DNA of 64,000 nucleotides from CAG-841 sp963614875 (GTDB lineage: Bacteria; Bacillota; Clostridia; Oscillospirales; CAG-272): NCBI GenBank assembly GCA_963614875.1, contig CAVEFC010000001.1, positions 124,001 through 188,000 of the forward strand, given 5' to 3'. Positions within the stretch are counted from its first letter, which is position 1. Every line of letters begins with the position of its first letter. Below are positions 22,785 through 31,548 of the stretch, in pieces. The position numbers and the translations under genes were made by a program. The notes beneath the pieces were generated by a model. It saw only the letters and a program-made list of their open reading frames with translations. It did not search any database and had not been told where the DNA came from.

Positions 22785-24239
22785 ATGAACTACAAAGTAA
22801 TAGGTAAGATAATTTCTCAGATACTTGCCATAGAAGCCGCGCTTATGCTGCCTGCGGTAATCATAAGCGTGTGCGACGGAGAAACAAACGCGGCGAAGGC
22901 TTTTCTTCTGACAATGGGCATAACGTTTGTTTTCAGCGGAATATTTGCGCTTTTGTCACGCAATGCGAAAAAGGGCTTTTATGCAAGAGAGGGCCTTGTC
23001 TGCGTCGGACTCGGCTGGATATTTTTAAGTCTTTTCGGTTGTCTGCCGTTTGTCATTTCCGGAGAAATACCTCATTTTGTCGACGCGCTTTTTGAAATAG
23101 TTTCCGGCTTTACGACAACAGGCTCATCAATTCTCGAAAACGTCGAGCTGCTTACAAGAGGTATGCTTTACTGGAGAAGCTTCAGCCATTGGCTCGGCGG
23201 AATGGGCGTGCTTGTATTCATTCTCGCCGTGCTTCCCAAAAGCAAGGACAGCGGCGGATTTTCGCTTCATCTGCTGAAAGCCGAAAGCCCGGGGCCCGAC
23301 GTCGGAAAGCTTATGCCAAAGCTCGGTCAGACGGCGCTCACGCTTTATTCCATATACATAGGTCTGACCATTATAAATTTCGTTGCGCTCATAATCGCAA
23401 AAATGCCTTGGTTTGACGCGCTCTGCACGACGTTCGGAACGGCAGGCACGGGCGGCTTCGGAATAAAGGTTGACAGTATGGCAGGCTATTCGCCCGCGAT
23501 ACAGATAATTACCACTGTATTTATGCTGCTTTTCGGCGTAAATTTCAACTGCTATTACTGGCTTTTGCTCCGCAATTTCAGAAGCGTTTTCAAAAACGAA
23601 GAGCTAAGGCTCTATCTCGGATCGTTTGTCGCGGCGACGGCTCTCATCACGATAAACACTCTGAAAATGTTCTCCTCCGTCGGAGAAGGACTTCGCCACG
23701 CGGCTTTTCAGGTGTCGAGCATAATGACAACCACCGGCTTTGCAACGACAGACTTCAATAATTGGCCGGCATTTTCAAAGGCTGTAATTCTTCTGCTTAT
23801 GATAATGGGCGCCTGCGCCGGAAGCACCGGCGGCGGCTTCAAATGCGCGCGCGTGCTTATAATTTTCAAAAATCTGAAAAGAAACATAAAGAAAATGCTT
23901 CATCCTCAGAGCGTGCAGATTATCCGCGCGGACGGAGAGCCCCTGCGCGAAAGCGTTGTCGAAGGCACAAACGTTTATCTTATCGCTTATTCTTTTATCG
24001 CCGTGGCAAGCTTTCTTATAGTTTCAATCGACGGTTTTTCCGTCGAAACAAACCTTTCGGCTGTCCTTTCGTGCTTCAACAATATAGGTCCTGGACTTGA
24101 CGTCGTCGGTCCTATGGGGAATTTCTCCGGCTACGGAATTTTTTCAAAGCTTGTGCTGACGCTCGATATGCTTGCCGGCAGACTTGAAATATTCCCCATT
24201 CTCGTGCTTTTCTCGGGCAGAACGTGGAAAGCTCACTGA
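22785..24239 (+). CDS. trkH: Trk potassium transporter membrane subunit TrkH
   Basis: A 484-residue membrane protein of the TrkH/KtrB family, which imports potassium. The pore-helix motifs are visible: EIVSGFTTTGSS near 105-116, TFGTAGTGGFG near 217-227, SIMTTTGFATTDF near 315-327 and CFNNIGPGLDVVG near 430-442; MGACAGSTGGGFK near 345-357 also fits. It is cotranscribed with trkA. The end KAH is followed within 25 bases by the hydrolase gene, which may be in the same transcript. Confidence 0.95.
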   Translation: MNYKVIGKIISQILAIEAALMLPAVIISVCDGETNAAKAFLLTMGITFVFSGIFALLSRNAKKGFYAREGLVCVGLGWIFLSLFGCLPFVISGEIPHFVDALFEIVSGFTTTGSSILENVELLTRGMLYWRSFSHWLGGMGVLVFILAVLPKSKDSGGFSLHLLKAESPGPDVGKLMPKLGQTALTLYSIYIGLTIINFVALIIAKMPWFDALCTTFGTAGTGGFGIKVDSMAGYSPAIQIITTVFMLLFGVNFNCYYWLLLRNFRSVFKNEELRLYLGSFVAATALITINTLKMFSSVGEGLRHAAFQVSSIMTTTGFATTDFNNWPAFSKAVILLLMIMGACAGSTGGGFKCARVLIIFKNLKRNIKKMLHPQSVQIIRADGEPLRESVVEGTNVYLIAYSFIAVASFLIVSIDGFSVETNLSAVLSCFNNIGPGLDVVGPMGNFSGYGIFSKLVLTLDMLAGRLEIFPILVLFSGRTWKAH

Positions 24240-24263
24240 TCTGAAAAGGAAGGTACTGCGGTT

Positions 24264-25208
24264 TTGATTTTTTATATAATCGCCGGAATATTGCTGTTTA
24301 TAATCATTGCTTATGCGGTTTTTATCGCCGCTACGTTTCATATGGCGGTCGGCCGCGCCGATAATTTTCCGGATATTTTTTCCGAAAACAGCGCAAAAGA
24401 GCTGCACATAAACGAAAAATTTCTTCCCGAAATACGCAGGGGCGCGGAATTTATAAAAAGTCTGCCGTCCGAAGACGTTTTTATCGTAAGCTATGACGGT
24501 CTTCGTCTGTACGGAAGGCTGCTTTGCGCGGAAAACGCGAAAGCCACGGTTATTCTTTTTCACGGGTTCCGTTCGTTTCCCGAATTTGAATTTGCAAACG
24601 TGGCTGAAAAATATCATAATATGGGGTATAATCTTCTGCTTGTCACTCAGCGCGCTCACGGAAAAAGCGAAGGAAAATATATCACCTTCGGACTTAAAGA
24701 GCGGTTTGACTGCGTAAAATGGGCAGAATACATCGCAGGGCGCTTTCCGTCCCTGCCGATAGTGCTTGAAGGGCTTTCGATGGGCGCGACAACCGTGCTT
24801 ATGGCAAGCAATCTTGACCTGCCGAAAAACGTGAAATGCATAATCGCCGACTGCGGCTTTACCTCGCCGAAGGAAATTTTCGATCACGTTGCGAAAAATA
24901 TGTATCATCTTCCGCCCGCGCTTTGCGTGCCGGCATTCGCATATCTTTTCGGAAAGGAAACGGGGCTCAAAGCCGACAGCTTTTCAACCGTTGACGCGCT
25001 CGGAAAAACCTCTTTGCCCGTGCTTTTCATTCACGGTGAAGCCGATAACTTTGTCCCCTGCGAAATGTCGCGCAGCGGCGCTGAGGCGTGCGCTTCGGAG
25101 CATACTATCGTAACTGTTCCCGGCGCTTCGCACGGAAGAAGCTACCTTGTAGACCGCGAAAAATGCGACAAAGCCCTCGACACTTTTCTTGATAAATATG
25201 TGGGATAA
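24264..25208 (+). CDS. Membrane-anchored alpha/beta hydrolase
   Basis: A 314-residue protein with one N-terminal membrane segment (2-22) and an alpha/beta hydrolase domain. The oxyanion motif HGFRS is at 100-104, the nucleophile elbow GLSMG at 170-174 with Ser172, the acid is likely in HGEADNFV near 262 and the histidine in GASHGR near 290. It resembles B. subtilis YqkD-type esterases; the substrate is unknown. The start is a TTG at 24264 after AAGGAAGG, chosen because it gives the whole membrane segment. It is 24 bases after trkH. Confidence 0.85.
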   Translation: MIFYIIAGILLFIIIAYAVFIAATFHMAVGRADNFPDIFSENSAKELHINEKFLPEIRRGAEFIKSLPSEDVFIVSYDGLRLYGRLLCAENAKATVILFHGFRSFPEFEFANVAEKYHNMGYNLLLVTQRAHGKSEGKYITFGLKERFDCVKWAEYIAGRFPSLPIVLEGLSMGATTVLMASNLDLPKNVKCIIADCGFTSPKEIFDHVAKNMYHLPPALCVPAFAYLFGKETGLKADSFSTVDALGKTSLPVLFIHGEADNFVPCEMSRSGAEACASEHTIVTVPGASHGRSYLVDREKCDKALDTFLDKYVG

Positions 25209-25210
25209 AA

Positions 25211-25245
25211 CAAAAAAACCGCTCGGACGAGCGGTTTTTGTTTTT
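25211..25245. terminator. Bidirectional terminator
   Basis: AAAAACCGCTC-GGAC-GAGCGGTTTTT with T-rich continuation; separates the hydrolase gene from the convergent GTPase gene. Confidence 0.88.
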
Positions 25246-27324
25246 TTATTCTTCTGCGTTTGCTTTTGCATCGGCAATTATCTTGTCGGCAACCATCGGA
25301 GGAACGTCCTCATAGCGTTCAAACTTCATTGTATAAGTTCCTCTGCCCTGAGTAATGGCGCGGAGCTGAATTGCAAAGTCTGACATTTCGGCTATCGGAG
25401 CTTCGGCTTCAAGCATCTGCTCACCTTTTCTTTCGGTGGGAGTCATTCCGAGAACTCTGCCGCGACGCTTTGTAAATGCGGACATTATATCGCCGAGCAT
25501 TTCGGAGGGAGCATAAACCTTTACGTTTGCAACAGGCTCAAGAAGAACGGGGTTGGCTTTCATAAGGCCTTCCTTGTATGCAAGAGAGGCTGCTATCTTG
25601 AACGCCATTTCCGAAGAGTCAACGGGGTGATATGAACCGTCGTAAAGGTCGGCTTTCAGGTAAACAACGGGGTAGCCTGCAAGAACGCCCTTCTGCATCG
25701 ATTCGAGAAGTCCTTTTTCGACTGCGGGGTTGAAGTTCTTCGGTACGGTGCCGCCGACAACGGATACTTCAAAGGTAAGACCTTCCGTTTCGCCGGGAGA
25801 GAAGCGTATATGAACGTCGCCGTACTGACCGTGACCGCCGGACTGCTTCTTGTGCTTGCCCTGAACGTCGCTGCGACCTCTGATCGTTTCTCTGTAAGCA
25901 ACTCTCGGCTGTTCGAGATCAACCGATACACCGAAGCGCGATTTGAGCTTTGAAACGATTACGTCTATGTGTATATCGCCCTGTCCCGAAACGAGCATCT
26001 GCTTTGTTTCGGCATTGTTTTCATATTTGATTGAGGGATCTTCTTCTATAAGTCTTGCTATACCCTGCGCGATCTTGTCCTCTTCGCCCTTGCCCTTGGA
26101 TACTATCGCTCTCTGATAGAAGGATTCGGGATATACTATCTTCTTGTAGGGCTTTGCGTTGGGCTCGGCGGAAAGCGTATCGTTTGTGTTGGTGTTTGCA
26201 AGCTTTGCGGTAACGCCTATATCGCCGCAGCAAAGCGTATCGACCTCTGTCTGCTTCTTTCCGCAGATTGTATAAATGTGCGCGAATTTTTCCGTCTGAT
26301 CGGTTCTGAGGTTTTTAAGCTCGGTGCCGCTCTTGAGCTCACCGCTCATAACCTTGAAGAACGACATTTTTCCCACGAACGGATCGGCAATCGTCTTGAA
26401 TACGAATATCGAAGGCTCGCCCGTTTCGGACATTGTCTTTTCGTGCTCCGTGCCGTCGTCATCGACAACGATTTCACCCTTGTGGAAGAGCGGATTCGGG
26501 AACGTGCCGACGATGAAATCCATAAGAGATTCTATTCCGCAGAGGTTTGTTGCGGAGCCGCAGAATACGGGCGCTATCGTGCCTGTACGAACGCCTTCGT
26601 GAACGGCTTTCATTGCTTCCTCTCTTGAAATTTCCTCTCCGCCGAAGTATTTTTCCATAAGATCGTCGCTTGTTTCCGCAATGGACTCCATAAGCATCGT
26701 ATGGAATTTTTCAATTCTTTCGTTGTTTTCCTCGGGAATTTCGATTTCCTTGCCAGCGTTGCCCTTTCCGAAGCCGAACGCCTTCATATCTATAAGGTCA
26801 AGCAGACCTACGATGCTGTCGCCCTTGAGAACGGGAATGACAACGGGACATACGCTGTTTCCGAACATTTCGTGAAGCTCTTTGAAAACGTGACCGAAGC
26901 GCGCTTCGGGATCGTCGCACTTGTTGATGAAGAACGCTCTCGGAACGTGACGGTCGGTTACGTTTCTCCACGCAATTTCCGTGCCGACTTCAACGCCGGC
27001 TTTTGCGTTTACAACTATAAGAGCCGCGCCCGTAACACGAAGCGCCTGAACGACCTCGCCGGAAAAATCAAGATATCCGGGAGTGTCGATTATGTTTATT
27101 TTCGTGCCTTTATAATTTACCGGAGCAATCGATGCCGAAAGAGAGAAGCCGCGCTTGATCTCTTCGGGATCGTAATCGCAGACGGTGTTGCCGTCAGTAG
27201 GATTGCCCAGACGGTCTGTTCCTTTCGTAAGATAAAGCATTGCCTCCGCAAGCGAAGTTTTACCGTCGGCGCTGTGACCGAGAAGGCATACGTTGCGAAT
27301 GTCTTTTGTAAGTACTTTTCCCAT
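25246..27324 (-). CDS. EF-G-like translational GTPase (EF-G-2 type)
   Basis: A 692-residue GTPase with the domain order of elongation factor G. G1 reads GHSADGKTS (16-24) instead of the canonical GHVDAGKTT, G3 is DTPGYLDF in place of DTPGHVDF, and G4 is NKCD. The segment KAGVEVGTEIAW after G3 is typical of the EF-G-like branch represented by T. thermophilus EF-G-2. Domains III-V are complete (GGHGQYGDVHIRF near 490, then the C-terminal half). It is therefore probably a paralogue and not the main fusA, which normally lies with rpsL-rpsG and tufA. Its precise role in translation is not settled. Confidence 0.9.
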   Translation of the reverse strand: MGKVLTKDIRNVCLLGHSADGKTSLAEAMLYLTKGTDRLGNPTDGNTVCDYDPEEIKRGFSLSASIAPVNYKGTKINIIDTPGYLDFSGEVVQALRVTGAALIVVNAKAGVEVGTEIAWRNVTDRHVPRAFFINKCDDPEARFGHVFKELHEMFGNSVCPVVIPVLKGDSIVGLLDLIDMKAFGFGKGNAGKEIEIPEENNERIEKFHTMLMESIAETSDDLMEKYFGGEEISREEAMKAVHEGVRTGTIAPVFCGSATNLCGIESLMDFIVGTFPNPLFHKGEIVVDDDGTEHEKTMSETGEPSIFVFKTIADPFVGKMSFFKVMSGELKSGTELKNLRTDQTEKFAHIYTICGKKQTEVDTLCCGDIGVTAKLANTNTNDTLSAEPNAKPYKKIVYPESFYQRAIVSKGKGEEDKIAQGIARLIEEDPSIKYENNAETKQMLVSGQGDIHIDVIVSKLKSRFGVSVDLEQPRVAYRETIRGRSDVQGKHKKQSGGHGQYGDVHIRFSPGETEGLTFEVSVVGGTVPKNFNPAVEKGLLESMQKGVLAGYPVVYLKADLYDGSYHPVDSSEMAFKIAASLAYKEGLMKANPVLLEPVANVKVYAPSEMLGDIMSAFTKRRGRVLGMTPTERKGEQMLEAEAPIAEMSDFAIQLRAITQGRGTYTMKFERYEDVPPMVADKIIADAKANAEE

Positions 27325-27401
27325 ATATCTACTCCTTGAATAATATTGTTTAGTTCGCTTTTCCGTCTTTTTGAACAGAATTACAAAAATTCAACATATA
27401 T

Positions 27402-27430
27402 ATTATATAACTTTTGTTAGAAATTATCAA
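27402..27430 (-). promoter_or_regulatory. Promoter of the EF-G-like gene
   Basis: Minus strand TTGATA (27430-27425), 17-base spacer, TATAAT (27407-27402); about 80-base leader. The rest of the 358-base gap to the next gene holds only the divergent promoter at 27619. Confidence 0.65.
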
Positions 27431-27618
27431 GATAAATTTGATTTTTTAACATTCGGCATATTGGCAGAAAAAGATATTTTATATTTGTGAAATATTTACA
27501 TAATCCCGCCCTTTTCCGCGATTTTCAAAGCAAAAACCCGTATTTATGTCTCTGCGTGCGCTTTTGCGGTATAATATCGCGCACAGAAGAAATAATACCT
27601 TTGTTTACATTCTTTCTA

Positions 27619-27647
27619 TTGACAAAGAAGAAACCGGAAGCTATAAT
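27619..27647 (+). promoter_or_regulatory. Promoter of the DUF1858 gene
   Basis: Consensus TTGACA, 17-base spacer, TATAAT. Confidence 0.85.
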
Positions 27648-27682
27648 ATGATTGCAAAAATATTTACGGAGGTAAAGCTGTA

Positions 27683-27886
27683 ATGGAGATCACAAAGCAA
27701 TCGGTAATAGGCGATGTTCTTGACTTCGCTCCCGAAACGGCTGAATTCTTTTTTGAAATCGGTATGCACTGTCTCGGATGCCCCATGTCGAGAGGCGAAA
27801 CAATAGAGCAGGCGTGCGCCGTTCACGGCACTGACGCGGACGAGCTTGTCAAAAAGCTCAAAGCGGCTGTTGCGGACAAAAAATAA
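27683..27886 (+). CDS. DUF1858 (hybrid-cluster-protein-associated disulfide) domain protein
   Basis: A 67-residue protein that consists only of a DUF1858 domain. It has the HCLGCP motif near 30-35 with a CxxC pair that could be a redox disulfide or metal site, followed by SRGETIEQACAVHGTD. Such domains occur alone or with hybrid cluster proteins and are linked to anaerobic redox or nitrosative-stress functions, but the biochemical role is not established. ATG 27683 has GGAGGTAAAGC upstream. It has a consensus promoter, suggesting strong expression, and a hairpin follows. Confidence 0.9.
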   Translation: MEITKQSVIGDVLDFAPETAEFFFEIGMHCLGCPMSRGETIEQACAVHGTDADELVKKLKAAVADKK

Positions 27887-27904
27887 TTTTCAAAAGCAGA
27901 AGGC

Positions 27905-27945
27905 TTCCCCCGATTCCGCAAGGTTACCGGGGGAAAACTTTTAAG
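27905..27945 (+). terminator. Possible terminator after the DUF1858 gene
   Basis: TTCCCCCG / CGGGGGAA with a 15-base loop, then AACTTTTAA. The T run is short, so some read-through into trmK is likely. Confidence 0.5.
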
Positions 27946-27953
27946 GGAGCGTT

Positions 27954-28643
27954 ATGACAAATTTTCAAAAGCCCGATCCGCGCCTTTTTGCAGCGGCGAA
28001 GCTTGTGCGCGGCGACTTTATAATAGACGTCGGGACAGACCACGCGATTCTTCCCGTGTATCTGTGCCTTTCGGGAAAAATATCACGGGCGATAGCCTCG
28101 GACATAAACCGCGGTCCGCTTGAGCGCGCAAAAAAGAATATTGAAAGAAACGGTCTTTCGGATAAGATAGAAGCCGTGCTTACCGCCGGTCTTTGCGGAC
28201 TTGACGACCGCTCTCCCACCGATATAGTTATCGCCGGAATGGGCGGAATAATGATAAAGGATATAATTTCCACGTCCGCGCTTGCAAAAAAAGCGCACCT
28301 TGTTCTTCAGCCGATGACTCACGCCCATATTCTGCGCGGATATCTCACGGAAAACGGCTTTGACATCTGCGAGGAGCGTCTTGCCCGTGCTGACGGCAGA
28401 GTTTACGTTATAATATCGGCGCAGTATACGGGAAAGGGCTGCGATTATTCCGAAGCGGAGCTTTATTCGGGACGCTTTACGGATGAATACAAAAGCAAAA
28501 ACTCCGCGCTTTGCTCGGAGCATTACGAAAAACTGCTTTCTACGCTCAAAAAGAAAACCGAGCTCGGCGGCGACGAAAAAGCCGCAGTGCTTTACGCAAA
28601 AATAAACGAAATGAAAAAGGAGCTGCCATTATGTCAACAGTAA
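27954..28643 (+). CDS. trmK: tRNA (adenine22-N1)-methyltransferase
   Basis: A 229-residue SAM-dependent methyltransferase of the TrmK family, which makes m1A22 in some bacterial tRNAs. SAM motif I is FIIDVGTDHAILPVYL (near 22-37), followed by ASDINRGPLERAKKNI (near 48-63) and DIVIAGMGGIMI (near 86-97). The C-terminal coiled part with SEHYEKLL fits the family. The ATG at 27954 follows AAGGGAGCG. The last 13 bases overlap the Nif3-like gene, a pairing common in Firmicutes. Confidence 0.92.
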   Translation: MTNFQKPDPRLFAAAKLVRGDFIIDVGTDHAILPVYLCLSGKISRAIASDINRGPLERAKKNIERNGLSDKIEAVLTAGLCGLDDRSPTDIVIAGMGGIMIKDIISTSALAKKAHLVLQPMTHAHILRGYLTENGFDICEERLARADGRVYVIISAQYTGKGCDYSEAELYSGRFTDEYKSKNSALCSEHYEKLLSTLKKKTELGGDEKAAVLYAKINEMKKELPLCQQ

Positions 28644-29404
28644 AGGATATTTATTCATACCTTGACGGACTTTATCCCCGCTCGCTTTCGTGCGAATGGG
28701 ACAACGACGGACTTATGGTCTGTCCCGATTCAGAAAAGGAAGTAAAAAAGGTGCTGCTTGCGCTCGACGTCACGCAAAGGGTGGCAGACGAAGCGATAAG
28801 CGGCGGCTTTGACCTTATAATATCGCACCATCCTCTTATTTTCCGTCCGCTCCGTCAGCTTTCGGAGGAATATGCCGGAGCGCTTATCCCTATGAAGCTG
28901 TTTTCCGCGGGAATTTCCGTGATCAGCCTTCATACGCGCTTTGACGCCGGCGAAGGCGGAATAAACGATACTCTCGCCGCGCTTCTCGGTCTTGACGTTA
29001 TCTCCGCTTTCGGTTCGGAGGGCGAAAAATGCGGCAGACTTTGCATAGCCTCAGAAACAACGGCGCACGGACTATGCGAAAAAATAAAGGAAACGCTCGG
29101 CGCGCCGTGCGTGCTTTGCGGAAATCCCGAAAAGGAAATCCGCACGGCAGCGCTTCTCGGCGGCGACGGAAAAAGCTTTATAAGCGAAGCGATAAAGGTC
29201 GGCGCCGACGCCTTTGTGACGGGAGCGTCGGGCTATAATGCCGCGCTCGAAGCCGCAGACAGAGGTCTTGCCGTTATCGACGCGGGACACTATCACACGG
29301 AATTTCTTCCGCTCGTGACGAAAATGAAATCGCTTTTTTCGTCCGCCTTTGCGGATGTTTCCGTCACGGTATCGGGCGCGGGCTGTGAAATTTCGTGCTT
29401 TTAA
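28631..29404 (+). CDS. Nif3-like dinuclear metal centre protein
   Basis: A 257-residue protein of the Nif3/YqfO family, a hexameric ring protein with two metals per subunit. Metal-site residues appear in DLIISHHPLIF near 60-70, SLHTRFDAGEGG near 98-109, and HYHTEF near 220-225. It lacks the extra central insert found in long YqfO proteins. The start at 28631 has AAAAAGGAGCTG upstream and overlaps trmK. The function of the family is still debated (possible GTP cyclohydrolase I type 2 relationship). Confidence 0.92.
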   Translation: MSTVKDIYSYLDGLYPRSLSCEWDNDGLMVCPDSEKEVKKVLLALDVTQRVADEAISGGFDLIISHHPLIFRPLRQLSEEYAGALIPMKLFSAGISVISLHTRFDAGEGGINDTLAALLGLDVISAFGSEGEKCGRLCIASETTAHGLCEKIKETLGAPCVLCGNPEKEIRTAALLGGDGKSFISEAIKVGADAFVTGASGYNAALEAADRGLAVIDAGHYHTEFLPLVTKMKSLFSSAFADVSVTVSGAGCEISCF

Positions 29405-29446
29405 GCCCTGAATTGTTACAGTTGTGTTTCAGGCGGAAAATGTGTA

Positions 29447-29475
29447 TTGACAAACCGTAAATATAATATTACAAT
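29447..29475 (+). promoter_or_regulatory. Promoter of the small-ORF leader and ABC exporter
   Basis: TTGACA, 17-base spacer, TACAAT, about 50 bases before the 23-codon ORF. I see no second promoter between the following terminator and the exporter genes. Confidence 0.75.
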
Positions 29476-29523
29476 AATAAATACGGTTTTTGCCGTAATA
29501 TCGGAAAAAAGGGAGGTGCCACA

Positions 29524-29595
29524 ATGGACAAAGCAAGTGCAAAATCAAAGTTTTTATCGCAGGGTATGATAGGCGCCTTCGGAACGGATTTCTGA
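29524..29595 (+). CDS. 23-residue small protein or leader peptide
   Basis: ATG at 29524 with a very strong GGGAGGTGCCACA site; 23 codons then TGA at 29593. The peptide begins MDKASAKSKFL and ends GAFGTDF. It has its own promoter and is followed at once by two hairpins, the second a strong terminator. It may be an independent small protein, or a leader peptide whose translation sets read-through into the ABC exporter. I recognise no family. Confidence 0.5.
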   Translation: MDKASAKSKFLSQGMIGAFGTDF

Positions 29596-29619
29596 AAGCA
29601 CATATCTTTACGTGCTATC

Positions 29620-29646
29620 GGCGCAGCCCTACGGCTGCGCCTTTTT
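29620..29646 (+). terminator. Terminator/attenuator in front of the ABC exporter
   Basis: GGCGCAGCC-CTAC-GGCTGCGCC followed by TTTTT. A smaller hairpin AGCAC/GTGCT lies directly before it (about 29597-29616) and could compete. Confidence 0.85.
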
Positions 29647-29694
29647 CATACGCGCACGAAAGTGCAAAAAAATTTTCATCACAGGTAATTTTTT

Positions 29695-31548
29695 ATGGAT
29701 TCAAACAAAACAAAAAAACAGACAAAGGCGGAAATCCGCGCGCAAAAGCGTGCGCGCCTGAAAATGACCGCAGGCTTTATGCACGGCTCGGTCGGATTCT
29801 TTATAATAAGCATTGTTTCCGCGCTTATAGTCGCGCTGATCGATACCATAAGCCCGAAAATAATAAGCGTAACGGTTGACAGCGTGCTCGATACGAAAGC
29901 TCCCGAGCTTCCGCAGTTTATAATATCCGCTGTCGATTCGCTCGGCGGCTTCGGATTTTTCCGCACGCACCTTTATTATATCGCGCTGCTTATAGTTGCG
30001 CTGGCGGTGATCACGGCGATATTTCAGTACTGCAACAGAGTGTTCAACTCCAAGGGTGCCGAAACGCTTGTAAAAAATATGCGTGACAGCATTTTCTCGC
30101 ACATAGAGCGTCTGCCGTTTTCGTGGCATATGAAAAATCAGACGGGCGACATTATACAGCGCTGTACCTCTGACGTCGATACGATAAAGCGATTCCTTTC
30201 CGATCAGCTCACTTCGCTTTTCAGAATAGTTATAATGCTTGTGCTTTCGCTTTACTATATGTTTTCGATGAACGTAAAGCTTGCGATAATCGCCTCGGCT
30301 TTTATGCCGGTAATAATCGCGTATTCGGCGCTTTTCCACGGAAAAATAGGCAAAAGCTTTGAGCTTTGCGACGAAAACGAAGGAACTCTTTCCGCAATCG
30401 CTCAGGAAAATCTTACGGGCGTGCGCGTGGTGCGCGCCTTCGGCAGAGAAAGCTACGAGCGCGAACGCTTTGACCGTCAGAACGAAAAATATACGTCACT
30501 CTGGGTAAAGCTTCACAGAACGTTTTCGGTTTTCTGGTCCTCGTCGGATCTGCTTTCCGGAATTCAGGTGATGTGCATAGTTATAGTGGGCGCGGTTATG
30601 TGCGTAAACGACGACGGACTTACGGCGGGTAAGTACATAGCGTTCATATCGTACAATTCAATGCTTATGTGGCCGATACGTCAGCTCGGAAGAATGATAT
30701 CGGAAATGAGCAAAACCGGCGTTTCGCTCGGAAGAATATATCAGATAATGTCCGCAGAAGAGGAACACGACAAGCCCGACGCCGTAACTCCCGATATGCA
30801 CGGCGATATCCGTTTTGAAAACGTAAGCTTTGCGTATGATGGCTGTCCCGAAATACTTTCCGGCATCGATTTTGAAGTGAAAGCCGGAACGACTCTCGGA
30901 ATTCTCGGCGGAACGGGATCGGGAAAGTCAACGCTTATGTATCTGCTTGACCGTCTGTACGATATTCCCGAAAACTGCGGCAGAATAACGATAGGCGGCG
31001 TTGACATCGCCGATATGAAAGCCGGCTGGGTAAGAGAAAACGTGGGAATAGTGCTTCAGGAGCCGTTCCTTTTCTCGCGCTCGATAGCCGATAACGTCGG
31101 CATAACGCAGAAAAGCACAAGCCTTCCCGAAATCCGCGACGCAGCAAGAGTCGCCTGCCTTGACGACACGGTAATGTCGTTTTCAAAGGGCTACGATACC
31201 TTTGTCGGCGAAAGAGGCGTGACGCTTTCCGGCGGTCAGAAGCAGAGAGCGGCGATCGCCCGTCTTGTAGTTCAGAAAACGCCGATAATGGTCTTTGACG
31301 ATTCGCTTTCGGCTGTGGATACGGAAACCGACAGCAAAATACGCCGCGCGCTTTCCGAAAATCTCGGAAAATCCACCGTGATTCTGATATCGCACAGAAT
31401 AACGACGCTTATGCACGCGGAAAAAATTATAGTTCTCGATCACGGCAGGGTGGTTGAAAACGGCACACATTCCGAGCTTGTAGCCCGCGACGGACTTTAC
31501 AAGCGTATATACGACATACAGACGAAGGGAGCGGAGGAAGCGGTATGA
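29695..31548 (+). CDS. ABC exporter subunit with degenerate catalytic site
   Basis: A 617-residue half transporter: six membrane segments (about 25-320) and one nucleotide-binding domain. Walker A GGTGSGKS is at 405-412, signature LSGGQ at 511-515, Walker B IMVFDD at 531-536 with Asp536 where the catalytic glutamate is expected, and switch His567. A changed glutamate with a normal signature is the pattern of the degenerate-site subunit in heterodimeric exporters such as TM287/288, BmrCD and LmrCD. It overlaps the second subunit gene by four bases (ATGA). The cargo may be a drug, lipid or peptide. The ribosome site is weak (ACAGGTAAT). Confidence 0.92.
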   Translation: MDSNKTKKQTKAEIRAQKRARLKMTAGFMHGSVGFFIISIVSALIVALIDTISPKIISVTVDSVLDTKAPELPQFIISAVDSLGGFGFFRTHLYYIALLIVALAVITAIFQYCNRVFNSKGAETLVKNMRDSIFSHIERLPFSWHMKNQTGDIIQRCTSDVDTIKRFLSDQLTSLFRIVIMLVLSLYYMFSMNVKLAIIASAFMPVIIAYSALFHGKIGKSFELCDENEGTLSAIAQENLTGVRVVRAFGRESYERERFDRQNEKYTSLWVKLHRTFSVFWSSSDLLSGIQVMCIVIVGAVMCVNDDGLTAGKYIAFISYNSMLMWPIRQLGRMISEMSKTGVSLGRIYQIMSAEEEHDKPDAVTPDMHGDIRFENVSFAYDGCPEILSGIDFEVKAGTTLGILGGTGSGKSTLMYLLDRLYDIPENCGRITIGGVDIADMKAGWVRENVGIVLQEPFLFSRSIADNVGITQKSTSLPEIRDAARVACLDDTVMSFSKGYDTFVGERGVTLSGGQKQRAAIARLVVQKTPIMVFDDSLSAVDTETDSKIRRALSENLGKSTVILISHRITTLMHAEKIIVLDHGRVVENGTHSELVARDGLYKRIYDIQTKGAEEAV

